40,275 bases of DNA, taken from contig CAMOWA010000012.1 in assembly GCA_946628005.1 (NCBI GenBank), positions 1 through 40,275 on the forward strand, written 5' to 3'. A model generated the notes under the pieces. The model made no database searches and had not been told where the DNA came from. It was given only the letters and a program-made list of their open reading frames with translations. Of this stretch, positions 15,032-23,615 are shown piece after piece (the first letter of the stretch is position 1; every line of letters begins with the position of its first letter). The stretch is from an uncultured Caryophanales bacterium (GTDB lineage: Bacteria; Bacillota_I; Bacilli_A; RF39; UBA660). The position numbers and the translations under genes were made by a program.

Positions 15032-15061
15032 TTGATAAGTAAATGATATCAATGATATAAT
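15032..15061 (+). promoter_or_regulatory. Promoter of the LysR gene, similar to the NAD-operon promoter
   Basis: TTGATA (15032-15037), 18-nt spacer, TATAAT (15056-15061). The -10 box lies between the arms of an inverted repeat TATCAAT (15047-15053)/ATTGATA (15062-15068). Upstream AAAAAAGTGTTGA (15023-15035) is identical to 8868-8880. Confidence 0.7.
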
Positions 15062-15081
15062 ATTGATAAGAGGTGATTATA

Positions 15082-15972
15082 GTGAATATTGATTTAGAAT
15101 TATATAGAGTTTTTTATATGGTTGCTAAAAATAAACATATGACAAAAGCCAGTGAAGAGTTACATATTTCTCAACCAGCTATTTCTCAATCAATAAAAAA
15201 GTTAGAAGAACAATTAGGTGGGGCACTATTTTTAAGAAGTAATAAAGGTATGGAATTAACAAAAGAGGGGGAAATGTTTTATGAATATGTAAAAGGAGCT
15301 TTAGAGTTAATTCATAATGCTGAAAACGAGTTTACATCTTTTAAAGATTTATCAAAAGGTGAAATAAAAATTGGATGTTCAACTACACTAACAAAACTAA
15401 TATTAATGGATACATTAAAAGAATTTCATCAAGACTATCCAAATATTAGTATTAATATTAGTAATGATTTAACCAATAATTTAATAAATGATTTAAAAGT
15501 TGGAAAACTAGACTTTGTCATTTTTAATGAAAGTTATATTAAAGAAATAAATTTAAATTTGGAAAAATTAAAAGACATAAAACAAGGATTTATATATAAT
15601 CCAGAATTTTATAATGATACTATTAATACATTTGAAGATTTAAATAATGTTCCTCTAATTTTACAAAAAGAAGAATCAAATAGTAGAAAACTACTAGATT
15701 ATATTGCACTTCAAAATAATGTTAAATTAATTCCTAAAATGGAAGTTGCAAGCCAAGAATTAATTACAGAATTTACAAATATTGGTTTAGGAATAGGTTT
15801 TTCTATTATTGATCTTGCTAAAAGAAAATTTAATAATTTAAAAGAATTAAATATTAATAAAACAATTCCTAAAATAACTATTTCTATAGCAACAAACAAA
15901 TCAGTATCTTTAACATATGCTAGTAAAATGTTTATTAAGTATTTAAAAAACAACAACAATATAGATTTTTAA
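15082..15972 (+). CDS. LysR-family transcriptional regulator
   Basis: A 296-aa regulator. I place the start at GTG 15082, seven nt after AGAGGT; the GTG nine nt earlier lies within that site. The N-terminal winged helix is clear: LELYRVFYMVAKNKHMTKA and SQPAISQSIKKLEEQLGG (residues 2-45), then a linker helix and a periplasmic-binding-like effector domain (from about 88, KGEIKIGCSTTLTK). It sits alone behind its own promoter, which overlaps an inverted repeat, so autoregulation is likely. The flavoprotein gene follows after 44 nt and may be its target. The shared promoter text suggests it also controls the NAD operon; the ligand is unknown. Confidence 0.88.
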   Translation: MNIDLELYRVFYMVAKNKHMTKASEELHISQPAISQSIKKLEEQLGGALFLRSNKGMELTKEGEMFYEYVKGALELIHNAENEFTSFKDLSKGEIKIGCSTTLTKLILMDTLKEFHQDYPNISINISNDLTNNLINDLKVGKLDFVIFNESYIKEINLNLEKLKDIKQGFIYNPEFYNDTINTFEDLNNVPLILQKEESNSRKLLDYIALQNNVKLIPKMEVASQELITEFTNIGLGIGFSIIDLAKRKFNNLKELNINKTIPKITISIATNKSVSLTYASKMFIKYLKNNNNIDF

Positions 15973-16016
15973 TTATATTTCTGCTAAAATAATAATAGAG
16001 TTAATGGAGGGTTAAT

Positions 16017-16646
16017 GTGAAAGTATTGTTAGTAAACGGAAGTCCAAATAAAAATGGATGTACGAATGAAGCATTAAAGGAAGTAGAAAAAGCATTACAA
16101 GAAAATGATATTGAAACAGAAATATTTTGGATAGGAAATAAACCAATAAGTGGATGTTTAGGTTGTAATAATTGTTTCAAAACAAAAAAATGTATTATAA
16201 ATGATAAAGTAAATGAATTTATAGAAAAAGCAGAGGACGTAGATGGCTTTATCTTTGGAACACCAGTTCATTATGCTGGTCCAAGTGGTGCAATAGTTAG
16301 TTTTATGGACAGAGCATTTTATGGAAAATCGAATCTATTTAAAGGAAAACCAGCAGCAACCGTAACTAGTTGTAGAAGAGCAGGTGGCCTTCCAGCATTT
16401 GATTGTTTAAATAAGTACTATTCATATTCTTGCATGCCAATTGTATCAAGTAATTATTGGAATGGAGTATTTGGAAGTACAAAAGAAGAAGTTCAAAAAG
16501 ATGAAGAAGGGCTTCAAACAATGAGAACCTTAGGAAATAATATGGCCTGGTTACTAAAATGTATTAATTGTGGAAAAAAAGAAGGAATAGAATTTCCAGA
16601 AATGGAAAAAAAGATATTTACAAGTTTTTGGAAAGAGGAAAATTAG
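16017..16646 (+). CDS. NAD(P)H-dependent FMN reductase-like flavoprotein
   Basis: A 209-aa flavodoxin-fold protein starting at GTG with GGAGGG upstream. The N-terminus LLVNGSPNKNGCTNEAL binds FMN phosphate, and GCLGCNNCFKTKKCIINDK (about 47-65) is the Cys-rich segment typical of iron-sulfur flavoprotein/NADPH-dependent FMN reductases of anaerobes. FGTPVHYAGPSGAIVSFMDRAFY (about 81-103) is the second FMN loop. Two more Cys lie at LKCINCGKK near the C-terminus. It follows the LysR gene and is followed at one nt by a pilin-like gene. Likely role: reduction of quinones, nitro compounds or Fe-S partners; substrate unknown. Confidence 0.8.
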   Translation: MKVLLVNGSPNKNGCTNEALKEVEKALQENDIETEIFWIGNKPISGCLGCNNCFKTKKCIINDKVNEFIEKAEDVDGFIFGTPVHYAGPSGAIVSFMDRAFYGKSNLFKGKPAATVTSCRRAGGLPAFDCLNKYYSYSCMPIVSSNYWNGVFGSTKEEVQKDEEGLQTMRTLGNNMAWLLKCINCGKKEGIEFPEMEKKIFTSFWKEEN

Positions 16647-16647
16647 T

Positions 16648-17016
16648 ATGAATAATAAAAAAGGTTTTACTTTAGTAGAACTTCTAGCTGTAATAACTAT
16701 TTTAGGAATATTATCATTAGGTACAATTGGATATGTAAATCAAATGATTGATAAGTCAAAAAGAGAAAAATTATCACAACAAGAAAAAACCGTAAAAATG
16801 GCAGCACAAAGTTATTTTCAAGCAAATAGATCAGAATTACCAAAAGCAATTGGTGAAGAAAAAACAATAGCGTTACAAAAACTTATTACTTCAAGATTTT
16901 TAAAAGATAGTGTAAAAAACGGAAATGGAGTAGACTGTACAGCTCATTCCACAGTAACTGTGAAAAAACAATCTAAAACAAAATATGAATATACAGTACT
17001 ATTAAATTGTGAATAA
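16648..17016 (+). CDS. Orphan type IV pilin/pseudopilin-like protein
   Basis: A 122-aa protein with a class III signal: NNKKGFTLVELLAVITILGIL, a short basic leader, Gly before the cleavage point, Phe1 and Glu5 of the mature form, then a hydrophobic helix. The rest is a small soluble domain ending with a possible disulfide pair (Cys near 99 and Cys at 121). Such proteins are cut by a prepilin peptidase and assembled by a PilB/ComGA ATPase, none of which is in the window. It starts one nt after the flavoprotein gene with an AGAGG site inside that gene, and ends at a terminator. Function alone is unclear: a competence-type pseudopilin or a stray minor pilin. Confidence 0.8.
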   Translation: MNNKKGFTLVELLAVITILGILSLGTIGYVNQMIDKSKREKLSQQEKTVKMAAQSYFQANRSELPKAIGEEKTIALQKLITSRFLKDSVKNGNGVDCTAHSTVTVKKQSKTKYEYTVLLNCE

Positions 17017-17017
17017 G

Positions 17018-17041
17018 AAATATCGAGAGATATTTTTTTTT
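17018..17041 (+). terminator. Terminator after the pilin-like gene
   Basis: AAATATC-GAGA-GATATTT stem-loop (17018-17035) followed by seven or more Ts. Confidence 0.8.
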
Positions 17042-17049
17042 AAAGATAG

Positions 17050-17076
17050 TTAGCACTCTCACTTGACAAGTGCTAA
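17050..17076 (+). promoter_or_regulatory. CIRCE operator (HrcA binding site)
   Basis: TTAGCACTC (17050-17058), nine-nt spacer, AAGTGCTAA (17068-17076). This is the CIRCE consensus TTAGCACTC-N9-GAGTGCTAA with a single mismatch. It overlaps the -35 box of the clpB promoter, so heat-shock control by HrcA is expected. Confidence 0.93.
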
Positions 17077-17090
17077 AAAAAGAGTATAAT
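17063..17090 (+). promoter_or_regulatory. clpB promoter inside CIRCE
   Basis: TTGACA (17063-17068), 16-nt spacer, TATAAT (17085-17090). Transcription should begin near 17097, which removes the upstream in-frame ATG at 17096 as a start codon. Confidence 0.85.
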
Positions 17091-17113
17091 AATGTATGAA
17101 AGGGGAGGATAAT

Positions 17114-19216
17114 ATGTATGGAAATCAACCAGAAAAAGAAGAAAATGTCCTTGAAAAATATGGTAGAGATATTCTTGCTGATGCCAAATCAGGAAAAATA
17201 GATCCTGTAATAGGTCGAGATGAAGAAATCAGAAGTATTACTAGAGTTTTATCAAGAAAAACAAAAAATAATCCAGTATTAATTGGAGAACCAGGAGTAG
17301 GAAAAACAGCAATTGTAGAAGGCTTAGCCCTAAGAATTTTAAAAGGAGATGTTCCAAGTAGTTTAAAAAATAAAACAATTTGGGAATTAGATATGGCTGC
17401 CTTAGTAGCTGGAGCAAAATATCGTGGTGAATTTGAAGAAAGATTAAAGAATGTATTAAATGAGGTAAAAAAGAGTGAAGGAAATATTATCATGTTTATT
17501 GATGAAATACATATGATAGTAGGAACTGGTGCCTCAGAAGGTGCAATGGACACCTCAAACATTTTAAAACCCATGTTAGCAAGAGGAGAAATACACGTAA
17601 TTGGAGCAACAACCTTAAATGAATATAGAAAATATATTGAAAAAGATGGGGCACTTGAAAGAAGATTTCAAAAAATAAAAGTGGAAGAACCAACTGTAGA
17701 AGATACAATAACGATTCTAAGAGGATTAAAAGATAGATTTGAAATTCATCATGGTGTTTCTATAACGGATAAAGCACTAATTGAAGCAGCAACTCTATCA
17801 AATCGTTATATAACAGATAGATATTTACCAGATAAAGCAATTGACTTAATAGACGAAGCTTGCGCAACAATAAGAGTTCAGATGGATTCTGTACCATTTG
17901 AGTTAGATAATTTAACTCATAGAATTATGCGTTTAGAAATAGAAAGACAAGCAATCAAAAAAGAAAAAGATGAATTGTCAGAAAAAAGACGTCATGATAT
18001 CGACCGTGAACTTGAATCTATGAAACAAAAAGAAAGTGAGTTAACAGAAGCCTGGAATCGTGAAAAATCAATAAATGAAGATATTAAGAAAAAGAAAAAA
18101 GAATTAGAAAAACTACGTTTTGAACTAGATCAAGCGGAAAATAAGTATGATCTTGAGCGAGCAGCAATTCTAAGACATGGAGAAATACCAAAAGCAGAAA
18201 AAGAACTAGAAGCTCTTAATAAAGTGGAAAAAAACAAACTTTTAAGTGATACAGTAACAGAAAATGATATATGCAAAATTATAGCTAAATGGACCAATAT
18301 CCCTGTTACAAAATTATTAGAAAGTGAAAAAGAAAAACTATTAAGTCTAGAAGAAGATATGAAAAAAAGAGTAATGGGACAAGATGAAGCTTTAAAAATA
18401 GTAAGTGATGCTATTATAAAATCAAGAAGTGGAATTAAAGACCCAAATAGACCGATAGCAAGTTTTATGTTTCTAGGACCAACTGGAGTAGGAAAAACCG
18501 AAATAGCAAGAACCCTAGCCTATGAGTTATTTGATGATGAGAGACATATGGTTAGAATTGACATGTCAGAATATATGGAAAAGTTTAGTGTATCAAGATT
18601 AATTGGTTCTCCTCCTGGATATGTAGGATATGAAGAAGGTGGACAATTAACAGAAGCAGTAAGAAGAAATCCATATAGTATAGTCTTATTTGATGAAATA
18701 GAAAAAGCCCATCCAGAAGTATTAAATCTATTATTACAAATTTTAGATGATGGTAGAGTAACAGATTCAAATGGTAGAACAGTAGATTTTAAAAATACAA
18801 TAATAATTATGACATCCAATCTAGGAAGTGAATATGTACTAGATAATCAAAAAGATTTAGTAATGAAAGAAGTAAAAAATCATTTTAGACCTGAATTTAT
18901 AAATAGAATAGATGAAATAATTATATTTAATACTTTATCTAAAGAAGCAATTAATAAAATATTAGATAAAATAATAAAAGAAATAGAGACTCGTCTAAAA
19001 GATATTGATTTACATATTGAATTAACTGATATTGCAAGAGAAAAATTTATAGAAGAAGGTTATGATGTTACTTTTGGAGCAAGACCATTAAAAAGATTAG
19101 TAGGAAAAACACTAGAAGTAGATTTATCAAAAATGCTAATAGAAGGAAAAATAAAAGAACACGATACAGTAATAATTAATTATGTAAATAATCATTTTGT
19201 AATAGGAAAAAGATAG
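17114..19216 (+). CDS. clpB: ClpB-type disaggregase lacking the N-terminal domain
   Basis: A 700-aa AAA+ chaperone. Start at ATG 17114, five nt after GGGGAGG; the in-frame ATG at 17096 lies at or before the predicted transcription start. D1 has Walker A GEPGVGKT (59-66), Walker [10 protein letters not shown] and the pore motif [13 protein letters not shown] coiled-coil M-domain rich in Lys/Glu spans about 285-410. D2 has Walker A GPTGVGKT (about 455-462), pore motif [13 protein letters not shown], and Walker [12 protein letters not shown]. The M-domain marks it as ClpB rather than ClpC/ClpE. The roughly 140-residue N-domain is absent, as in ClpB of some Mollicutes. It should dissolve aggregates together with DnaK, under HrcA/CIRCE control. 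Confidence 0.93.
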   Translation: MYGNQPEKEENVLEKYGRDILADAKSGKIDPVIGRDEEIRSITRVLSRKTKNNPVLIGEPGVGKTAIVEGLALRILKGDVPSSLKNKTIWELDMAALVAGAKYRGEFEERLKNVLNEVKKSEGNIIMFIDEIHMIVGTGASEGAMDTSNILKPMLARGEIHVIGATTLNEYRKYIEKDGALERRFQKIKVEEPTVEDTITILRGLKDRFEIHHGVSITDKALIEAATLSNRYITDRYLPDKAIDLIDEACATIRVQMDSVPFELDNLTHRIMRLEIERQAIKKEKDELSEKRRHDIDRELESMKQKESELTEAWNREKSINEDIKKKKKELEKLRFELDQAENKYDLERAAILRHGEIPKAEKELEALNKVEKNKLLSDTVTENDICKIIAKWTNIPVTKLLESEKEKLLSLEEDMKKRVMGQDEALKIVSDAIIKSRSGIKDPNRPIASFMFLGPTGVGKTEIARTLAYELFDDERHMVRIDMSEYMEKFSVSRLIGSPPGYVGYEEGGQLTEAVRRNPYSIVLFDEIEKAHPEVLNLLLQILDDGRVTDSNGRTVDFKNTIIIMTSNLGSEYVLDNQKDLVMKEVKNHFRPEFINRIDEIIIFNTLSKEAINKILDKIIKEIETRLKDIDLHIELTDIAREKFIEEGYDVTFGARPLKRLVGKTLEVDLSKMLIEGKIKEHDTVIINYVNNHFVIGKR

Positions 19217-19233
19217 AATCTATCTTTTTTTTT
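19211..19233 (+). terminator. clpB terminator
   Basis: AGATAG (19211-19216) pairs with CTATCT (19220-19225), loop AAT, followed by eight Ts. The stem includes the stop codon. Confidence 0.75.
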
Positions 19234-19261
19234 GATATAATATAAAGAAGGAGGATATACT

Positions 19262-20104
19262 ATGAAATGGTTTAAAAAAATTATCTTAGTATTATTATTT
19301 TTACTATTAGTAAGTTTAATATTTATATTTAGTATTTCTATAAACTTAAAAAAAGTATTAGTAGATGGAGTTATTAAAGAAACAGTTAAAACTCAAATTA
19401 TAAAAAAAAGTTTTTATGAAAGTAATATTACAAAAGAAATTATTACAGAAGAAAATATAAATACTATTACAGATGATGAAAGAATAAAAGAAATATTAAA
19501 AAGTAAAGAAGTAGAAGAATTAATAGACAAGTACTTAGATATAACAATTAATAGTATGATTGATGAAGATAATCTAGATGAAGTTAATATAGAAAAAGAT
19601 ATATTAGAATATCTAAAAGATAATAAAGAGACTATTTCAGAAATAGTTGGAGAAGATGTAACAGAAGAGATGATTGAAAAAGCATTAAAAGAAAATCAAT
19701 CTAAGGAATTAACTCACTATTATAAAGAAACAATAAAAAATACAAAAAATAATTTAACTACTACAGAAAAAACTGTACTAAAAGGATATAAATTATTTAT
19801 ATCAAAAACATTTCAAATACTTTTACTAATAGGTATTTTAATAGACTTGATTTTTACAGCGATTATTCAAAAATCTTTTTATAAATGGATTAAAACTTTA
19901 GCAAAAGCATCTATTATAAGTTCTATAATGATTATTATAAGTAGTTTAATTGTAAAAATATTGGTAACTTCAATCTCAGGAGTAGAAACATTTCATACAA
20001 GATCATTACTAACAACAGGAATAGTTTTATTAATTAGTGGAGTAATAATGATAATTATATATAAAATAACCATAAAAGAGGAGAAAAAAAATGAATTATC
20101 CTAA
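19262..20104 (+). CDS. Membrane protein of unknown function
   Basis: A 280-aa protein with AAGGAGG upstream. An N-terminal membrane segment (about 7-28) is followed by a long acidic, helical extracytoplasmic region (about 30-175, rich in Glu/Lys/Asp/Ile) with EEMIEKALKEN-type helices. Three more membrane segments lie at about 183-203, 215-240 and 250-270. I do not recognise the family by name. Its 3' end overlaps the next gene by 14 nt, so the pair is co-transcribed with the S66 peptidase, which acts on peptidoglycan peptides or peptide toxins. A TATAAT at 19236-19241 may drive it. Confidence 0.7.
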   Translation: MKWFKKIILVLLFLLLVSLIFIFSISINLKKVLVDGVIKETVKTQIIKKSFYESNITKEIITEENINTITDDERIKEILKSKEVEELIDKYLDITINSMIDEDNLDEVNIEKDILEYLKDNKETISEIVGEDVTEEMIEKALKENQSKELTHYYKETIKNTKNNLTTTEKTVLKGYKLFISKTFQILLLIGILIDLIFTAIIQKSFYKWIKTLAKASIISSIMIIISSLIVKILVTSISGVETFHTRSLLTTGIVLLISGVIMIIIYKITIKEEKKNELS

Positions 20105-21104
20105 GTTTATAACTAAAAACTCAACAATAGGAGTACCAAATCCTACATCTGAAAAAATAGATGAAAAAAGAAAGAATAAATATAAAAATGCTAAAAAGAA
20201 TTTAACTAATTATGGGTTTAATCTTAATATATCTAAGAATATATTTATTAGTAATAAAGGACGGAGTGCTTCAAAAGAAGATAGAGCAAAAGAATTAATG
20301 AAAATGATAAAAGACAAAGAAAATGACATAATTTTATTTGCCTCAGGAGGAGATTTTTTTATAGAAATATTACCATACTTAGATTTTGAAGAAATTAAAA
20401 AGTATAAAAAATGGTTTATTGGTTTTTCAGATCCATCATCTTTTTTATACATATTAACATCTAAATATGACTTAGCAACTATTTATGGTTCAAATTACTC
20501 ATCATTTGGAGCATATAAGTTTTATAATAATCATAATGACTTATTAGAAATAATACAAGGAGAAAAAAACGTTATAACAAGTTATGATAAGTATGAAGAA
20601 ACCTATCAAGAATCAGTAACAGGATTAGAAGGATATAACCTAGATACAAAAGTAGTATGGAAAACTTTAGATAAGAAAGACATAACAGTTGAAGGAAGAC
20701 TATTAGGCGGATGCTTTGACTGTATAGCTGATATTGCTGGAACAAAGTATGATGGAATAACTTCTTTTAATGAAAAATACAAGGAAGATGGAATTATTTG
20801 GTTCTTTGATAATTGCGAAAAATCTATGGAAGAAGTAATTAGAATATTATGGAGATTTAATTGCTTAGGATATTTTGATTATACTAAAGCAGTAATCTTT
20901 GGCAGATTTGGCAATCCTCATTCTTATTATGACTACTCAATAGAAGAGTGTTTTAATGATAGTATTTTAAAAGAAAGAAATATACCAATAATATATGATG
21001 CAGATATTTCTCATAAAGCTCTAAGTATGCCTATAATAAATGGAGCATATGCTAAAGTAGAATGTATCAATAACAAAGGAAAAATAGAGTATAAATATAT
21101 TTAA
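20091..21104 (+). CDS. LD-carboxypeptidase, peptidase family S66
   Basis: A 337-aa serine peptidase of the LdcA/MccF family. Family landmarks: TIGVPNPTS near the N-terminus, FASGGDFFIEILPYLDFEEIKK (about 83-104), the nucleophile elbow GFSDPSS with Ser113, LLGGCFDCIADI (about 204-215), the Glu in WFFDNCEKS, and the His in DADISHKALSMPIINGA. LdcA enzymes cut the L,D bond of recycled murein tetrapeptides; MccF relatives inactivate peptide-nucleotide toxins such as microcin C. No signal peptide, so cytoplasmic. Sequence alone does not separate the two roles. It overlaps the preceding membrane gene and is followed by a terminator. Confidence 0.85.
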   Translation: MNYPKFITKNSTIGVPNPTSEKIDEKRKNKYKNAKKNLTNYGFNLNISKNIFISNKGRSASKEDRAKELMKMIKDKENDIILFASGGDFFIEILPYLDFEEIKKYKKWFIGFSDPSSFLYILTSKYDLATIYGSNYSSFGAYKFYNNHNDLLEIIQGEKNVITSYDKYEETYQESVTGLEGYNLDTKVVWKTLDKKDITVEGRLLGGCFDCIADIAGTKYDGITSFNEKYKEDGIIWFFDNCEKSMEEVIRILWRFNCLGYFDYTKAVIFGRFGNPHSYYDYSIEECFNDSILKERNIPIIYDADISHKALSMPIINGAYAKVECINNKGKIEYKYI

Positions 21105-21187
21105 AAAGAAAGTAAATAAAATATAAGGAAAATTATAAAAAGTAATATATCAGAAAAAGTACATATAGAGTTTATTATTAATCATTA

Positions 21188-21220
21188 AAAAAACATTTAA
21201 AAATATATTAAATGTTTTTT
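21188..21220 (+). terminator. Terminator after the S66 peptidase
   Basis: AAAAAACATTTA pairs with TAAATGTTTTTT around a short AT loop; the 3' arm doubles as the T-tract. It may also work on the minus strand. Confidence 0.75.
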
Positions 21221-21256
21221 CATGAACAAAAAATATCGAAAAACAATAAAAAAATA

Positions 21257-21285
21257 TTGACAAACATAAATAGTAAGAATATACT
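21257..21285 (+). promoter_or_regulatory. Promoter of the DUF2975/Xre module
   Basis: TTGACA (21257-21262), 17-nt spacer, TATACT (21280-21285). A palindrome CTTCATGAAG (21288-21297) lies at the expected transcription start and could be an operator for the Xre protein of the same operon. Confidence 0.8.
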
Positions 21286-21310
21286 ATCTTCATGAAGGAG
21301 AGAAAATATA

Positions 21311-21772
21311 ATGAAAATAAATACAGAACAAGCAGGAAAAATACTAAAAAGAATCATAAAAATAGCTTTTTTAGTAGCGATACCAATTATTATAATTTTA
21401 CCATTTATTATAAAAGGAGAGAATAATATTATATTTTATATGAGTATCATTTATCCAAATAGTATTCTTATGTTAGGAATAATGTATCAATTTGTACGAT
21501 TATTTTCTTCACTAGAAAAGAATAATCCATTTACTATAGAAAATGTAAATATACTAAGCACTACAAGTAAAATATCTTATAGTATGAGTTTACTATGGAT
21601 AATTGATCTATTTATTTTATTATTTGGAATCAAAAACAATGATTTAAACTACCTAATAGTAATAATATTTTTATCAATATTATTCTTCGGAGTAGGAGTA
21701 GCATTATGGTTACTAAGTGTTTTATTTGAAAAAGCTACCAACTACAAAGAAGAAAATGAACTAACTATTTAA
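21311..21772 (+). CDS. DUF2975-type membrane protein
   Basis: A 153-aa protein with four predicted membrane segments (about 14-33, 41-61, 90-107 and 115-141). The segment LFSSLEKNNPFTIENVNIL between segments two and three is the feature I associate with DUF2975 proteins. These are nearly always paired with a small Xre regulator, and that is the case here: the next gene starts 11 nt on. The operon is led by a consensus promoter. Function of the family is unknown; a membrane sensor that acts through the Xre partner is a reasonable inference. Confidence 0.75.
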   Translation: MKINTEQAGKILKRIIKIAFLVAIPIIIILPFIIKGENNIIFYMSIIYPNSILMLGIMYQFVRLFSSLEKNNPFTIENVNILSTTSKISYSMSLLWIIDLFILLFGIKNNDLNYLIVIIFLSILFFGVGVALWLLSVLFEKATNYKEENELTI

Positions 21773-21783
21773 GGGGGAGTATT

Positions 21784-21993
21784 ATGATTATTGTAAATTT
21801 AGATGTTATGATGGCGAAAAGAAAAATATCATCAAATGAATTAGCAGAGAAAATAGGCATTACTCAAGCAAATCTATCTATACTAAAAACAAATAAAGGA
21901 AAAGCAATTCGTTTTTCTACACTAGAAAAAATCTGTGAAGTATTAGATTGCACTCCAGGAGATATCTTAGAATATAGAAAGGAAACTATATGA
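21784..21993 (+). CDS. Small Xre-family DNA-binding protein (YozG-like)
   Basis: A 69-aa helix-turn-helix protein consisting of little more than the DNA-binding domain: LDVMMAKRKISSNELAEKIG, then ITQANLSILKTNKGKAIRFS as recognition region, and LEKICEVLDCTPGDILEYR at the end. This is the YozG/Cro-C1 type commonly encoded directly after DUF2975 genes. GGGGGAG precedes the ATG. It overlaps the next gene by four nt (ATGA). The palindrome at 21288-21297 in front of the operon is a candidate binding site, so it may regulate its own operon. Confidence 0.88.
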   Translation: MIIVNLDVMMAKRKISSNELAEKIGITQANLSILKTNKGKAIRFSTLEKICEVLDCTPGDILEYRKETI

Positions 21994-23378
21994 AAAATAA
22001 AAACATATATTTAATTGCTCTAGCAATATTATATAACTTATTATTTTATAATTTAAAACTAGGAATAAACGTAATACTTTTTAATATACCATTTCTAATA
22101 TTTTTAATATATTATTTATTAAAAAATGACTTAGTAAAAAATAAAAATGGTTTACTATTCCTTATTCCAATTATAATTTTATCTATGAATTATTTTATAT
22201 TTAATAATTTTTACTCTAGAATAAATAAATTTATAATACCATTATTTTATATAATAATGATTATTTATACAGTAAATCCTCCCAAAACAATTACTAATTT
22301 TATTACTAAAATGTTTTCTGAAATAATTAAACCATTTGATTATATAGAAGAAGTCCAAAAAGAATTAAAAGAGTATGAAAACAAATTATCAAAAGAAAGT
22401 AAAACAATTATACAAATAATAAAATCAACTATAATTATCTTACCAATAGTAATACTTGTCTTATTACTATTAACAAGTGCAGATAGTCTCTTTGATAGTA
22501 TTTTAGGAGAAACTTTATCACTAATATTTAAAATGTTACGTCCATCATTTATAATGAGAATACTTTCTATTTTATTTTTCTTTTTCTATGTATCATTATC
22601 GTTAATTTATATAAAAAAAGATCTTATAATAGAAGAAGATGAAGAAAAAGAAGAAAATAAAAGTAATATTACAGTAAAATTATTACTAACAGTACTTAAT
22701 ATAATTTATATTATATTTGATTTAATCCAAATTCACTCATTATTTCTTCATAATATAAATTCAAGTTTTAATTATGCAGATTATGCAAGAAGAGGATTCT
22801 TCCAATTAATGATTATATCTTTTATTAATTTCTCTATAATTGTATTTTCAAAAAGCAAAAAAGATTCTTATATAAAGATAATGAGTATAGTAATGCTTAT
22901 TCTAACAGGTATAATTATATGTTCCTCTTTTTATAGAATGTTCTTATATGAACAAGCATATGGTTATACAATACTAAGATTAGGAGTATACGTTATATTA
23001 GTAACAGAAATGATACTTATTATACCAACTATCTTATATGTACTAAAAGAAAATATTAATATATTAAATTACTATGTAATAATTATTACAGGAGTATATA
23101 CTATTATAAATTTATTCTCAGTAGATAATATCATTACAAATAATAATATAAAAAGATATTATAAAATTAATAAGATTGATATAGATTACCTAGAAAATAA
23201 TAATTATGATAATATACCACTACTAATAAGTTTAAAGAAACAATGTAGTGATAATTATCTAAAAGATGAAATAGATTTTTACTTAAAAGAAAGATATCAA
23301 GAAATAAAAAAAGAAAAAATAGTAGAAAAAAGCTTATCTTCAAATTATGCAGAAAGTCTTCTAAAACAAAAAAAGTAA
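21990..23378 (+). CDS. Multi-spanning membrane protein, DUF4173-like
   Basis: A 462-aa protein with about ten hydrophobic segments between residues 5 and 375 and a charged cytoplasmic C-terminus with several Lys/Glu-rich helices. The segment YADYARRGFFQLMIISFINF (about 258-277) is the signature I recall for DUF4173 proteins. It starts inside the end of the Xre gene (ATGA), so the three genes form one tightly coupled operon: sensor-like membrane protein, regulator and large membrane protein. No transport or enzymatic motif is visible. Function unknown. Confidence 0.7.
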   Translation: MKNKNIYLIALAILYNLLFYNLKLGINVILFNIPFLIFLIYYLLKNDLVKNKNGLLFLIPIIILSMNYFIFNNFYSRINKFIIPLFYIIMIIYTVNPPKTITNFITKMFSEIIKPFDYIEEVQKELKEYENKLSKESKTIIQIIKSTIIILPIVILVLLLLTSADSLFDSILGETLSLIFKMLRPSFIMRILSILFFFFYVSLSLIYIKKDLIIEEDEEKEENKSNITVKLLLTVLNIIYIIFDLIQIHSLFLHNINSSFNYADYARRGFFQLMIISFINFSIIVFSKSKKDSYIKIMSIVMLILTGIIICSSFYRMFLYEQAYGYTILRLGVYVILVTEMILIIPTILYVLKENINILNYYVIIITGVYTIINLFSVDNIITNNNIKRYYKINKIDIDYLENNNYDNIPLLISLKKQCSDNYLKDEIDFYLKERYQEIKKEKIVEKSLSSNYAESLLKQKK

Positions 23379-23386
23379 TGATAAAT

Positions 23387-23415
23387 TTGTATAAAAATAA
23401 AAAATATGTTATAAT
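23387..23415 (+). promoter_or_regulatory. Promoter of the ABC exporter leader
   Basis: TTGTAT (23387-23392), 17-nt spacer, TATAAT (23410-23415). Transcripts would start near 23422 and carry a leader of about 195 nt before the ABC gene. Confidence 0.75.
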
Positions 23416-23421
23416 CTACCC

Positions 23422-23484
23422 GTAGTAATTCAATTAGACCATTCGCGTTTTACTACCGTATAAACAATAATGTTTAAAGGAATA
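23422..23484 (+). promoter_or_regulatory. Structured leader, possible pseudoknot
   Basis: GTAGTAA (23422-23428) pairs with TTACTAC (23450-23456). Within that loop, CCATTC (23439-23444) is complementary to GAATGG (23511-23516) downstream, which would make a pseudoknot. A second hairpin TAAACA-ATAA-TGTTTA (23461-23476) abuts the AAAGGA site of the small ORF at 23485. The design looks regulatory, but I do not match it to a known riboswitch. Confidence 0.45.
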
Positions 23485-23613
23485 ATGATGAGTCTTAAGA
23501 ATCTCTTCATGAATGGCAAATTACACACACTAATAATTGTGATGTTTTTGCTATTTAGGAAAGGAGGTTCTTTTTATTTTATATCACAATATATGTGCAG
23601 AAAGGGGATATAA
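23485..23613 (+). CDS. 42-codon upstream ORF / leader peptide
   Basis: ATG-ATG start four nt after AAAGGA, reading MMSLKNLFMNGKLHTL and then a hydrophobic stretch (IIVMFLLF) and an aromatic tail, to TAA at 23611-23613. It ends two nt before the ABC exporter ATG and spans that gene's ribosome binding site, so translation of the two should be coupled. Part of its coding text (GAATGG) can pair with the upstream loop. A leader peptide that senses ribosome stalling by a drug, or a small membrane partner of the exporter, are both possible. I do not recognise the peptide. Confidence 0.45.
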   Translation: MMSLKNLFMNGKLHTLIIVMFLLFRKGGSFYFISQYMCRKGI

Positions 23614-23615
23614 CT

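Noticed and set aside
17125-17708. Minus-strand ORFs opposite clpB
   Set aside because: Antisense shadows of a highly conserved gene.
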